The position numbers and the translations under genes were made by a program. Shown in pieces: positions 9,074 to 16,603 of a stretch of DNA of 45,345 bases. The stretch is from contig QAPD01000049.1 of the NCBI GenBank assembly GCA_003052455.1, positions 1 to 45,345 of the forward strand. The letters run 5' to 3'. How positions within the stretch are numbered: the stretch's first letter is position 1; each line of letters starts with the position of its first letter. The notes beneath the pieces are model-generated. The model worked only from the letters and a program-made list of their open reading frames with translations. It did not search any database and was not told the origin of the DNA. Source of the stretch: Sphaerisporangium cinnabarinum (GTDB taxonomy: Bacteria; Actinomycetota; Actinomycetes; Actinomycetales; Cellulomonadaceae).

Positions 9074-9105
9074 CGTGCGTCACGCGCCTGCGCACGTGAC
9101 GCACG
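9074..9105 (-). terminator. Hairpin after the GH3/MFS operon
   Basis: Ten-bp perfect stem (CGTGCGTCAC and its complement, 12-base loop), 25 bp beyond the MFS stop codon on the minus strand. It is the likely end of the 12641-9130 transcript. Confidence 0.6.
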
Positions 9106-9129
9106 AGCCGGCCGGAAGAGCTCCTCCGT

Positions 9130-10416
9130 TCAGCGGACGGACCGGATGAGCAGGATGAGGACCGCACCGACGAGGGCCAGCACGGCCGCGACGGGGAACA
9201 TCGCGTGGTAGCCCAGCGCCGTGATCGCGGCGGCCGCGAGGACCGGTCCGAGGATCTGCCCGCCCGTGTTGGCGAGGTTGAGGATGCCCAGGTCCTTCGC
9301 GGCCGTCTCCGGATTGGGCAGCACCTCGACGTTGAGCGCCTGGTCGACGGCGTTGAAGGCGCCCATGCCGATGCCGGCGACGAGCCCGTAGACGAGCATC
9401 GTCCAGGGCTCGGCGGACACGAACGGCACGAACGCGCCGATCGCGACGAGCACGGCCGCCACGACCACCGGCAGGCGTCGTCGGCGCAGGCGGTCCGAGA
9501 CCGGGCCCGCCACGGCCGACATCACGAGCGCCGTGATCATGAGGAACAAGGACACGAGCGAGACGTACCGCGAGGTCTCGTCCTCGCCGAGGCGCATGTA
9601 GTCCGTGAGGATGTAGAGCTGGTAGCCGGAGATCGCGAACGTCGCGGCGATGATGAGGAACTTCCCGAACAGCGCGAGGTAGTAGTCGCGCGCACCGCGC
9701 CGGGGGAACGAGAAGTTGTCCAGCAGCATCCGCTTGTCGAGGCGGCGTCGAGCCATGCCCAGGCTCGAGCCCTCGCGCATGAGCAGGGCGGCGACCGGGC
9801 CCGAGAGCAGGGTCAGGGCGGCCAGGACCGTGAAACCGCCGGTGAGCGAGCCGAGGAACTGCGCGCCCACGATCTGCCCGCCGTAGAGGCCCGCGGAGTA
9901 CCCGAGGGCGTAGACGGACGAGATCGTGCCGCGGTGACGCGGGGCGACCCGGTCGGAGATCACGGCGATGAGCGGCGCGACGATCGCGTTGAGGAAGAAC
10001 TGGTAGACGCACCACGCGACGACCAGCAGCCCGACGCTGCGCACCGAGCCCACGCCGAGCAGCATCGCCGCGGACGCGACCGACCCGACGACGATCCACG
10101 GCGTGCGCCTCCCCCAGCGCGAGCGAGTGAGGTCGGAGAGCGCGCCGAACAGGATGTTCGCGATCGTGGCGACCACCATCGCGCTCGTGGCGAGGAGCGC
10201 GACGACCGCCTCCTTGTTCGCCGGAGCGATCTCTGCGACGCGCGCGGGGAGCAGGACGGCGTTGACGCCCAGGTAGGGGCCGAGCCACAGCACCACGCCC
10301 AGCGCGAGGGCGACGCCGACGCGCAGCGGCCGGCGCGGCTGCTGACCGTCCTCGACGGTGCCGGACCACTCGCTGACGACCTCGGGCGCGACGGCGCCGG
10401 GTCCGGTCGCGGTCAC
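9130..10416 (-). CDS. MFS transporter, probably for a sugar or glycoside
   Basis: Twelve-helix major facilitator of 428 residues in the cytoplasmic membrane. The loop between helices 2 and 3 (GALSDLTRSRWGRRTPWIVVG) resembles the conserved loop of SLC45/GPH-type sugar transporters. The GTG at 10416 is chosen because it overlaps the stop of the preceding GH3 gene as GTGA, which implies translational coupling; an upstream GTG/ATG would give 14 further unlikely residues inside the GH3 reading frame. Placement behind a cytosolic GH3 glycosidase suggests it imports the glycoside that the enzyme then cleaves. Both would fall under the divergent TetR at 12840. The substrate itself is unknown. Confidence 0.88.
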   Translation of the reverse strand: MTATGPGAVAPEVVSEWSGTVEDGQQPRRPLRVGVALALGVVLWLGPYLGVNAVLLPARVAEIAPANKEAVVALLATSAMVVATIANILFGALSDLTRSRWGRRTPWIVVGSVASAAMLLGVGSVRSVGLLVVAWCVYQFFLNAIVAPLIAVISDRVAPRHRGTISSVYALGYSAGLYGGQIVGAQFLGSLTGGFTVLAALTLLSGPVAALLMREGSSLGMARRRLDKRMLLDNFSFPRRGARDYYLALFGKFLIIAATFAISGYQLYILTDYMRLGEDETSRYVSLVSLFLMITALVMSAVAGPVSDRLRRRRLPVVVAAVLVAIGAFVPFVSAEPWTMLVYGLVAGIGMGAFNAVDQALNVEVLPNPETAAKDLGILNLANTGGQILGPVLAAAAITALGYHAMFPVAAVLALVGAVLILLIRSVR

Positions 10417-12641
10417 AGCTCGGCCTCCGCCCGTGCCGCGCCCGCGTCGCCCCAGCACGACGCCGCCTCGAGCACGACCGGCCCCGCCGCGACGGCGACC
10501 GCTCGGGTGCGCTCGTCCCAGCGCCCGAAGGGCGTGAGGTCGAGCGCCACCGGCACCGTGACGCTCGACCCCGCCGGGACGTCCGCCACGGCGAAGCCCA
10601 GCAGCTCGCGCTCGCCCGCACGGTCGCCGTCGGCCCGCGAGCCGTACACCTGGACGACGTGGCGGCCGTCGCGGTCGCCCGTGTTGCGCACGGTCGCGCG
10701 CACCTCGGCGTGGCGCGCCGCGCGGTCGACCGTGCCGACGTCGATCCCCGTCACCTCGTACGTCGTGTACGCCAGCCCGTGGCCCAGGGGGAAGAGGGCG
10801 TCGACGCCGTCGCGCTGCAGCAGCCGCTGCCCGTACCAGCGGTCGTACGTGATCACGGTCGCGTCGATGTCGAGGGGCGGCAGGTGGTCCGCCGACGCCG
10901 GGATCGGGTAGGGAAGACGCCCGGACGGGTTGTGGGCGCCGAGCAGCACGTCGGCGAGCGCGTTGCCGCCCTCCATGCCGGCGTACCAGCCGAGCAGGAC
11001 GGCCGGGACGTCGTCGACCCAGTCCTCCATGAGCACGGCACCGGCGCTGACCACGACGACGACGGTGCGCGGGTTGGCCGCCGCGACCGCACGGACGGTC
11101 TCGACGTCCTCGGGCCGCAGGTGCAGGTCGCGGCGGTCGCCGCCCGCGGTCCCGCTGCCCACGACGCTCAGCCCCTGGCCCATCGCGGCCATGACGGCGT
11201 CGCGGTCGGCGCGCTGGGCGTCGTCGACGGGGTCCGGGTAGAGGCGCAGGAGGTCCTCGCGCGTCGCGACGGAGCCGTCGACGAACTCGCCCTCGTCGGC
11301 CGCGGTGTACCCGACGACGACGACGGCCGCGTCGGCACCGCGGGCCGCGTCCGCAGCCGCCGGGGCACCCTGCTGCGGGTCCGCCGTGACGATCTCGGCC
11401 TCCGGGAGCGCGGCGCGCAGGCCCTCCACCGCGGTGACGACATACGGGGCCCGGACGTCGGACGACCCGTGGTCCCCGGTGTTGGCGACGTCCGCGAGAC
11501 GGCCGACGACGGCCAGGCGACGCAGGGAGGCCGGATCCAGCGGGAGCGCGGGCGCACCGGACGCCTCGTCGTTCTTGAGGAGCACGACGGCGCGGCGCGC
11601 CGCCTCGCGCGCCAGGTCGACGTGCTCGGCGCTCACGACGGTGCCGCGAGGCTCGTCGGCGTCGCGCCCGGCGTGGTGGCGCAGCTGCGTCGCGAGGATG
11701 CGCACGCCCGCGCGCTCGACGTCCGCCCAGGTGGCACGGCCGTCCTCGAGGGCATCACGCAGCCATGCACCACGCTGCTGGCGGAACGGCGCCTCGACGT
11801 CGAGCCCGGCGGCGAGCGCCTTCGCCCCGTCGCGCATGCCCCAGATGAAGTCCGTGACGACGGTGCCCTCGAAGCCCCAGTCCTCGCGCAGGACCGTGGT
11901 GAGGGTGTACGGGTTCTGACCGCCCCACTCGCCGTTCACCGAGTTGTAGGAGCTCATGACGGCCGCTACGCCCGCGTCCGAGACGTGCTTGAAGTGCGGG
12001 AGGTAGACCTCGTGGAGGGTGGCCTCGTCGACGGTGACGTCGACCGAGAAGCGCGCGTTCTCCATCGAGTTGAGCGCGTAGTGCTTCATGCACGCCATCG
12101 CGTGGTGCTGCACGCCGCGCGTGAGCGCGGCCCCGAGCGCGCCGAGCAGCAGGGGCTGGTCGGAGTACGTCTCCTGCGAGCGGCCCCACGCCGGGTGGCG
12201 GGGCAGGTTGATGCACACGCCACCGAAGAAGTTGCCGCCCTGCTCGCGGATCTCCGCGCCGATCGCGCGCCCCACTCGCTCCTCGAGCTCGACGTCCCAC
12301 GTGGCGCCGCGCGCCATGGAGACCGGAAACGCCGTCGAACGGCCGACGACGCACCCGCGCGGTCCGTCGACGAACCGGATCCCGGGGATGCCGAGCCGGT
12401 CCACGGCGCCCATCACGTAGGGGAAGACGTTGTAGCCGTCCTCCACGAACGAGCGCATCCCCTTCCAGAACTCCAGGTCGCCGTCGAGGAGCCAGAGCCG
12501 CTCGTCGTCGGTGAGCCGGTCGTACAGGCCCGTGGCCTGCGCGACGGGGTCTGCGCCTGCGCGCACCTCGTCGGTCGCGAGGCCGAAGGCCCCGGTGTCG
12601 GTCGGGACGGTCGTCGTCCCGGCGGCGTCGTCGCTCGTCAT
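10413..12641 (-). CDS. Glycoside hydrolase family 3 (beta-glucosidase-like)
   Basis: Cytosolic exo-acting glycosidase of 742 residues without a signal peptide. The N-terminal GH3 barrel (about residues 60-330) shows RFVDGPRG, the CMKHYALNSME substrate-binding motif and GTVVTDFIWGM with the expected nucleophile Asp. The C-terminal alpha/beta sandwich domain (about 370-600) has LLKND and VVVVSAGAVLMEDW. A fibronectin III-like domain follows (about 650-735), with PLGHGLAYTTYE before it. The ATG at 12641 has GAGGTG upstream; longer in-frame sequence upstream is antisense to the TetR gene. The first gene of a two-gene operon with an MFS transporter. Specificity (beta-glucoside, xyloside or a steroid/plant glycoside) cannot be read from sequence. 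Confidence 0.92.
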   Translation of the reverse strand: MTSDDAAGTTTVPTDTGAFGLATDEVRAGADPVAQATGLYDRLTDDERLWLLDGDLEFWKGMRSFVEDGYNVFPYVMGAVDRLGIPGIRFVDGPRGCVVGRSTAFPVSMARGATWDVELEERVGRAIGAEIREQGGNFFGGVCINLPRHPAWGRSQETYSDQPLLLGALGAALTRGVQHHAMACMKHYALNSMENARFSVDVTVDEATLHEVYLPHFKHVSDAGVAAVMSSYNSVNGEWGGQNPYTLTTVLREDWGFEGTVVTDFIWGMRDGAKALAAGLDVEAPFRQQRGAWLRDALEDGRATWADVERAGVRILATQLRHHAGRDADEPRGTVVSAEHVDLAREAARRAVVLLKNDEASGAPALPLDPASLRRLAVVGRLADVANTGDHGSSDVRAPYVVTAVEGLRAALPEAEIVTADPQQGAPAAADAARGADAAVVVVGYTAADEGEFVDGSVATREDLLRLYPDPVDDAQRADRDAVMAAMGQGLSVVGSGTAGGDRRDLHLRPEDVETVRAVAAANPRTVVVVVSAGAVLMEDWVDDVPAVLLGWYAGMEGGNALADVLLGAHNPSGRLPYPIPASADHLPPLDIDATVITYDRWYGQRLLQRDGVDALFPLGHGLAYTTYEVTGIDVGTVDRAARHAEVRATVRNTGDRDGRHVVQVYGSRADGDRAGERELLGFAVADVPAGSSVTVPVALDLTPFGRWDERTRAVAVAAGPVVLEAASCWGDAGAARAEAEL

Positions 12642-12672
12642 CCTGCACACCTCGTCCGTGAGTCGTGAGTGG

Positions 12673-12699
12673 TACTGAGTACCTAGTAGGTGTTCAGTA
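12673..12699. promoter_or_regulatory. 27-bp palindromic operator between GH3 and TetR
   Basis: Outer arms TACTGA/TCAGTA and inner arms ACCTA/TAGGT form a near-perfect 27-bp palindrome around a central G, broken only at two symmetrical base pairs. It lies 32 bp upstream of the GH3 start and 141 bp upstream of the TetR start, which suits a repressor of the GH3/MFS operon. Confidence 0.75.
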
Positions 12700-12839
12700 A
12701 GATAGGTCGTGGCAGCCGCCCGAGCAAGGGGCCCTTCGTCCCGGGCCGCGCTCCTGCCCGCCGGAGCGGGGACCGGCACGCGCCTGACCAGCCGCGTCGC
12801 CCCGGCGTAGAGTGGCGAACGACGACCCGACGAGGAGCG

Positions 12840-13463
12840 ATGACCACAGCCCCCTGGAGCGCACGACCCCGCACGCGCATGGCCGCGGCAGACCGCCGCG
12901 CGCAGATCCTGGCATCCGCGAGCCGGCTCATCGCCGAGCGCGGGTTCTGGGGCCTCACCCTGCGCGACGTGGCGCTCGACTGCGGCATCACCGAGGCCGG
13001 GGTCCTGCACCACGCGGGGTCGAAGGACGGCCTGCTGGTCGCGGTGCTCGAGCACCGCGACGCGGTCGACATGGCCGCGCTCGCCGAACGTCTCGCGGTC
13101 CCCGTGACCGCCATCGACGACGATCCGCTCCCCGTCGGGCTCCGCGACCTGTGCGCCGCGCTCGTCGCCCGCAACGCCACCCAACCGGAGATCGTGCGCC
13201 TGTACACGGTGCTCCAGGGCGAGTCCCTCGACGAGTCGCATCCCGCCTACGCCTACTTCCAGCAGCGCGAGGAATGGGTCATGGACCTGTTCTCCCGGGC
13301 GGCCCGAACCGACGGCCTCCTGGGGGCGGCCGTCGCCACGACGGCCCGCGAGACGCTCGCCGCCATGGACGGCCTGCAGCTGCGCTGGCTGCGCTCCCCC
13401 GCGACCGTGGACCTGGTCACCGAATGGGACGCCTTCGCCGACAGGCTGCTGACCGGGCGCTGA
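12840..13463 (+). CDS. TetR/AcrR-family regulator of the GH3/MFS operon
   Basis: Repressor-type protein of 207 residues. The N-terminal helix-turn-helix is clear (RRAQILASASRLIAERGF, LRDVALDCGITEAGVLHHAGSKDGLLVAVL, about residues 18-68). The C-terminal domain carries the conserved LYTVLQGESLDESHPAYAYF, typical of a TetR subgroup linked to glycoside hydrolase/MFS cassettes in actinobacteria. ATG 12840 follows GAGGAG closely; upstream in-frame codons are not used. Divergent from the GH3 gene with a 27-bp palindrome between, so it most likely controls that operon and responds to a glycoside or aglycone. The regulatory assignment is inferred from position. Confidence 0.9.
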   Translation: MTTAPWSARPRTRMAAADRRAQILASASRLIAERGFWGLTLRDVALDCGITEAGVLHHAGSKDGLLVAVLEHRDAVDMAALAERLAVPVTAIDDDPLPVGLRDLCAALVARNATQPEIVRLYTVLQGESLDESHPAYAYFQQREEWVMDLFSRAARTDGLLGAAVATTARETLAAMDGLQLRWLRSPATVDLVTEWDAFADRLLTGR

Positions 13464-13473
13464 CCCGAGATAT

Positions 13474-13506
13474 GTACGACCGTACGCACGATGTGTACGA
13501 TCGTCC
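13474..13506. promoter_or_regulatory. Two tandem TetR-type operators over the MFS promoter
   Basis: GTACGACCGTAC (13474-13485) is a perfect inverted repeat with a 2-bp centre. GTACGATCGTCC (13495-13506) is a copy with one mismatch, exactly 21 bp downstream. They cover the presumed -35 and -10 of the gene starting at 13509. The TetR gene at the end of that operon (15401) is the natural candidate ligand-responsive repressor. Confidence 0.65.
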
Positions 13507-13508
13507 GC
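13496..13508 (+). promoter_or_regulatory. -10 element for a leaderless MFS transcript
   Basis: TACGAT (13496-13501) is followed by seven bases and then the ATG, with no ribosome binding site. It lies inside the second operator. Confidence 0.5.
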
Positions 13509-14813
13509 ATGTCGTCTCCCACCCTCGCGCGCCCGGCGCCGGACGTCCGGCGCGCGCGGGTCGCCGTCGCCGCGCTGTTCCTCACGAACGGCGCGCTGTT
13601 CGCGAACCTCGTGCCGCGCTACCCCGAGATCAAGGCCGGGCTCGACCTGGGCAACGCGACGTACGGGCTCGCCGTCGCGGCGTTCCCCGCGGGAGCCATC
13701 ACCGCCGGGCTCGCGGCCGCGGCGCTCGTCCGCCGGTTCGGCTCGGCGCGCGTCGCGGTCGCGGGCACCGTGCTCACCGCGGCCGGGCTGCTGCTCGCGG
13801 GCCTGGCGCCCGCCCTGCCGCTGCTCGTCGTCGCGCTGTTCGCGGCGGGAGCGATGGACGCGTTCACCGACGTCGCGCAGAACGCGCACGGGCTGCGCGT
13901 GCAGCGTCGCTACGGCCGCTCCATCATCAACGGCTTCCACGCGCTGTGGTCGGTCGGCGCCGTCGTCGGCGGGGGCATGGCGGCCGCCGCCATCGCGCTC
14001 GGCCTGCCCCTCGGCGTCCACCTCGCGATCACGGGCGCCCTCTTCGCGGTGGTCGCGCTCGTCGCGCTGCGCTGGTGCCTGCCGGGGCTCGACGGCGAGG
14101 CGCCCGACGCCGTCCCGGCCGAGGCCGGGGCGGGTGCGGCGTCCGGCACCACGGCGAGCGCGGAGCCCGGCGCCGCCCTCGCGCGCGCGTCCCGGGGCCG
14201 CACCGCCGCCGTCCTCGCTGCGCTCGTGCTCGTCGCCGTCGCGGGCACCCTCGTCGAGGACGCGGGCAGCACGTGGGCCGCGGTCTACCTGTCCGGGTCG
14301 CTCGGCGCCCCCGCGACGATCGCCGCCGCCGGCTTCGTCGCGCTCGTCGGCGCCCAGTTCGTCGGGCGCCTCGTCGGGGACCGCCTCGTGGACCGCTTCG
14401 GCCAGCGCGCCGTCGCGCGGACCGGAGGCGCGCTCGTCGCGCTCGGCACGGGCCTCGCGCTCGCGTTCCCGTCCGTGCCCGGCACGATCGCCGGGTTCGC
14501 CGCCGCCGGGTTCGGCGTCGCGACGCTCGTCCCCGCCGCGATGCAGCAGGCGGACGAGCTCCCCGGCCTGCGCGCGGGCACCGGCCTGACGCTCGTCTCG
14601 TGGCTCATGCGGCTCGGGTTCCTCCTGTCGCCGCCGATCGTCGGGCTCGTCGCCGACGCCACGAGCCTGCGGACCGGCCTGCTCGTGCTGCCGCTCGCGG
14701 GCGTCGTCGTCGTGCTGCTCGCCGGCGTCCTCGCGCCACGCCGCACCACCGCCTCGTCCCACCACCCCGCCCCGCACGACCGCACCCCCGAGACCCAGGA
14801 GACCCGCGCATGA
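13509..14813 (+). CDS. MFS transporter (YbjJ-like)
   Basis: Integral membrane protein of 434 residues with about twelve helices and a central Ala/Gly-rich cytoplasmic loop (about residues 190-230). It resembles the YbjJ-like group by LVPRYPEIKAGLDLGNATYGLAVAAFPAGA near the N-terminus and DVAQNAHGLRVQRRYGRSIINGFHALWSVGA in helices 4-5, which fits an efflux or sugar-related carrier. The track-length start at 13491 lies inside an operator; the ATG at 13509 is preferred and has a -10 seven bases upstream. It is the first gene of an operon with a sugar acetyltransferase (ATGA overlap) and TetR. The operon suggests export or detoxification of an acetylated sugar, as in the maa/lacA idea. The substrate is not known. 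Confidence 0.87.
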   Translation: MSSPTLARPAPDVRRARVAVAALFLTNGALFANLVPRYPEIKAGLDLGNATYGLAVAAFPAGAITAGLAAAALVRRFGSARVAVAGTVLTAAGLLLAGLAPALPLLVVALFAAGAMDAFTDVAQNAHGLRVQRRYGRSIINGFHALWSVGAVVGGGMAAAAIALGLPLGVHLAITGALFAVVALVALRWCLPGLDGEAPDAVPAEAGAGAASGTTASAEPGAALARASRGRTAAVLAALVLVAVAGTLVEDAGSTWAAVYLSGSLGAPATIAAAGFVALVGAQFVGRLVGDRLVDRFGQRAVARTGGALVALGTGLALAFPSVPGTIAGFAAAGFGVATLVPAAMQQADELPGLRAGTGLTLVSWLMRLGFLLSPPIVGLVADATSLRTGLLVLPLAGVVVVLLAGVLAPRRTTASSHHPAPHDRTPETQETRA

Positions 14814-15397
14814 CCACCGACTACTTCGCCGGCGACGACCGCACCAGCTACGAGCGCATGGCCGCGGGCGACCTGTACGTCGCCGACGACCCGGAGATCG
14901 CGCGCGGCGTCCACCGCGGTCTGCGCCTCGTCGACGCCTACCATCGGGCGGTGCTCGACGGCGACGACGACGGCGCCCGCGAGATCCTCACCGACCTGCT
15001 CGGCTCGCTCGGCGAGGGCGCGTCGGTGAAGCCCCCGCTCGCGGTCGACTTCGGCAGCAACGTGCACCTCGGCGACCGGACCTTCGTCAACTCCGGGCTC
15101 ACCGCGCTCGACGTCGCGGCGATCACCGTCGGCGACGACTGCCTCATCGGCCCCAACGTCCAGCTCCTCACCCCCACGCACCCCGTCGACCCCCAGCCGC
15201 GGCGCGACAAGCTCGAAGCCGCCGAGCCCATCACGCTCGGCGACAACGTGTGGCTCGGCGGCGGCGTCGTCGTGTGCCCGGGCGTGACGATCGGCGACAA
15301 CACCGTCGTGGGGGCGGGGTCCGTGGTCACCCGCGACCTGCCCGCGAACGTCGTGGCCGTCGGCAACCCGGCGCGCGTGATCCGCGAGAACATCTGA
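14810..15397 (+). CDS. Sugar O-acetyltransferase (maltose/galactoside type)
   Basis: Acetyl-CoA-dependent hexapeptide-repeat acetyltransferase of 195 residues, cytosolic and normally trimeric. The N-terminal Mac domain (about residues 8-60) has SYERMAAGDLYVADDPE. The left-handed beta-helix follows, with VDFGSNVHLGDRTFVNSGL, ITVGDDCLIGPNVQLLTPTHPVD containing the catalytic His, and ITLGDNVWLGGGVVVCPGVTIGDNTVVGAGSVVTRDLPANVVAVGNPARVI at the C-terminus. All elements of Maa/LacA-type enzymes are present. ATG 14810 overlaps the MFS stop as ATGA. Presumed role is acetylation of non-metabolisable sugars for disposal, here paired with an exporter; this pairing is inference. Confidence 0.95.
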   Translation: MTTDYFAGDDRTSYERMAAGDLYVADDPEIARGVHRGLRLVDAYHRAVLDGDDDGAREILTDLLGSLGEGASVKPPLAVDFGSNVHLGDRTFVNSGLTALDVAAITVGDDCLIGPNVQLLTPTHPVDPQPRRDKLEAAEPITLGDNVWLGGGVVVCPGVTIGDNTVVGAGSVVTRDLPANVVAVGNPARVIRENI

Positions 15398-15400
15398 GCC

Positions 15401-16003
15401 GTGACCGAGACCCCCGTGCCTCCCGGCCCGACGGGCCGCGCGCGCCGCCACGACCCGGAGCGCCGCGACCGCATCATCGACGCGTGCCTCGACGTGATCG
15501 CGGAGCACGGGGTCGAAGGGACCTCGCACCGGCGCGTCGCGGCGGCGGCCGACGTCCCGCTCGGCTCCATGACGTACCACTTCGCCGGGATGGACGACCT
15601 GCTGCGCGAGGCGTTCGGCCGCTTCACGCGCGAGGCCGCCGCGCAGTTCGAGCGCCGCATGGGCGACGCGCGCACGCCCGAGGAGGCCGTCCAGGCCGTC
15701 ACGACCCTCATCACGCACGACGTCTTCGCGACGCAGCGCGACCTCGTCCTGTCGCACGAGCTCTACACGCTCGCGGCGCGGGACCCGGCCTACCGGACGC
15801 TCACCAACGACTGGATGCACCGCAGCCGCGCCGCGCTGGGCCGCCACTTCGACCCCGCGACGTGCCGCGTGCTCGACGCGTTCATCGAGGGCATGACGAT
15901 CCACCGCGCCCTCGACACCGAGCCGCACGACGACGTCGACGTCCTCGGCGCGGTCCGCCGCCTCACGCGGGTCGGGCCGCCCGCGCCCCCTCCGCAGCGG
16001 TGA
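15401..16003 (+). CDS. TetR-family regulator, last gene of the MFS/acetyltransferase operon
   Basis: Regulator of 200 residues. The helix-turn-helix lies at about residues 20-65 (RRDRIIDACLDVIAEHGVEGTSHRRVAAAADVPLGSMTYHFAGMDDLLREAF). The C-terminal domain (LSHELYTLAARDPAYRTLTNDWM) resembles the YjdC-like group. GTG 15401 begins three bases after the acetyltransferase stop, so it belongs to that operon and probably autoregulates it through the tandem operators at 13474-13506. The last 41 bp overlap the convergent GNAT gene; the overlapping codons form a Pro-rich tail of low importance. Confidence 0.9.
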   Translation: MTETPVPPGPTGRARRHDPERRDRIIDACLDVIAEHGVEGTSHRRVAAAADVPLGSMTYHFAGMDDLLREAFGRFTREAAAQFERRMGDARTPEEAVQAVTTLITHDVFATQRDLVLSHELYTLAARDPAYRTLTNDWMHRSRAALGRHFDPATCRVLDAFIEGMTIHRALDTEPHDDVDVLGAVRRLTRVGPPAPPPQR

Positions 16004-16544
16004 CGTCGAACAGCTCGCACGTCACGCCGTAGTACGCGTCGGTCCTGCCGCGGGGGGTCATGCCGATCCGTCGGCACACCGCCTGGGACGCCGCGTTGTC
16101 GGGGTGCGTCACCGCGACGACCCGGTCGAGACCTCGCGCGAACGCGTGCGCGAGGACGGCCGAGGCCGCCTCCGACGCGTACCCGCGGCCCCACGCGTCG
16201 GGGTGGAAGTGCCACCCGATCTCCGTGTCCCCGGAGGGCTGCAACGGGTCGCCCGTGCCCGACGCCGGGATCGGCTTGAGCAGGATCGTCCCCACCGGCA
16301 CGCCGTCGGGCAGACCGGCGCCGTCGTCCTCGCGCGGGACGACCGCCCAGACGCCGTGCGTGCCGTCGTCGACCTCGACCCACGCGGCGACGCGCGCGAG
16401 CGCCTCGTCCCGGTGCTCCAGGACGCGCGGCGTCGTACCGACGTACCGCATCACGTCCCAGCGGGAGTAGATGTCGAGGACGGCGTCGGCGTCGTCGGGC
16501 TGCCAGGGGCGGAGGATCAGTCGGGGCGTCGTCAGCGTCTGCAT
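15963..16544 (-). CDS. GNAT-family N-acetyltransferase (RimJ/RimL-like)
   Basis: Cytosolic acetyl-CoA-dependent acetyltransferase of 193 residues. It starts with the typical TPRLILRPWQPDDADAVLDIYS, has an EIGWHFHPDAWGRGYASEAASAVLAHAF segment carrying the acetyl-CoA-binding R/Q-x-x-G-x-G/A type loop, and ends NAASQAVCRRIGM. The acceptor is unknown; related proteins acetylate ribosomal protein N-termini or small molecules. There is no ribosome binding site; TAGCCT lies six bases before the ATG on the minus strand, suggesting a leaderless mRNA. The 3' end overlaps the convergent TetR gene by 41 bp, so the two transcripts are complementary there. Confidence 0.9.
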   Translation of the reverse strand: MQTLTTPRLILRPWQPDDADAVLDIYSRWDVMRYVGTTPRVLEHRDEALARVAAWVEVDDGTHGVWAVVPREDDGAGLPDGVPVGTILLKPIPASGTGDPLQPSGDTEIGWHFHPDAWGRGYASEAASAVLAHAFARGLDRVVAVTHPDNAASQAVCRRIGMTPRGRTDAYYGVTCELFDVTAAEGARAARPA

Positions 16545-16556
16545 CGGCCCAGGCTA
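16545..16556 (-). promoter_or_regulatory. -10 element for a leaderless GNAT transcript
   Basis: Minus-strand TAGCCT (16556-16551) plus six bases, then the ATG. Confidence 0.55.
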
Positions 16557-16585
16557 CGAGGGCGTCCGGCCCGCTCGGCGCAGGC

Positions 16586-16599
16586 AGGGCGTTCGCCCT
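16586..16599 (-). terminator. Small hairpin after the surface-protein gene
   Basis: AGGGC-GTTC-GCCCT, a 5-bp stem with a 4-base loop, five bases beyond the surface-protein stop. Weak; it may mark the end of transcription. Confidence 0.3.
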
Positions 16600-16603
16600 C
16601 CGC

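Noticed and set aside
12642-14777. Apparent N-terminal extension of the GH3 protein by 712 residues
   Set aside because: The extension is antisense to TetR and MFS genes. The true start at 12641 has a ribosome binding site and the palindromic operator lies just upstream.
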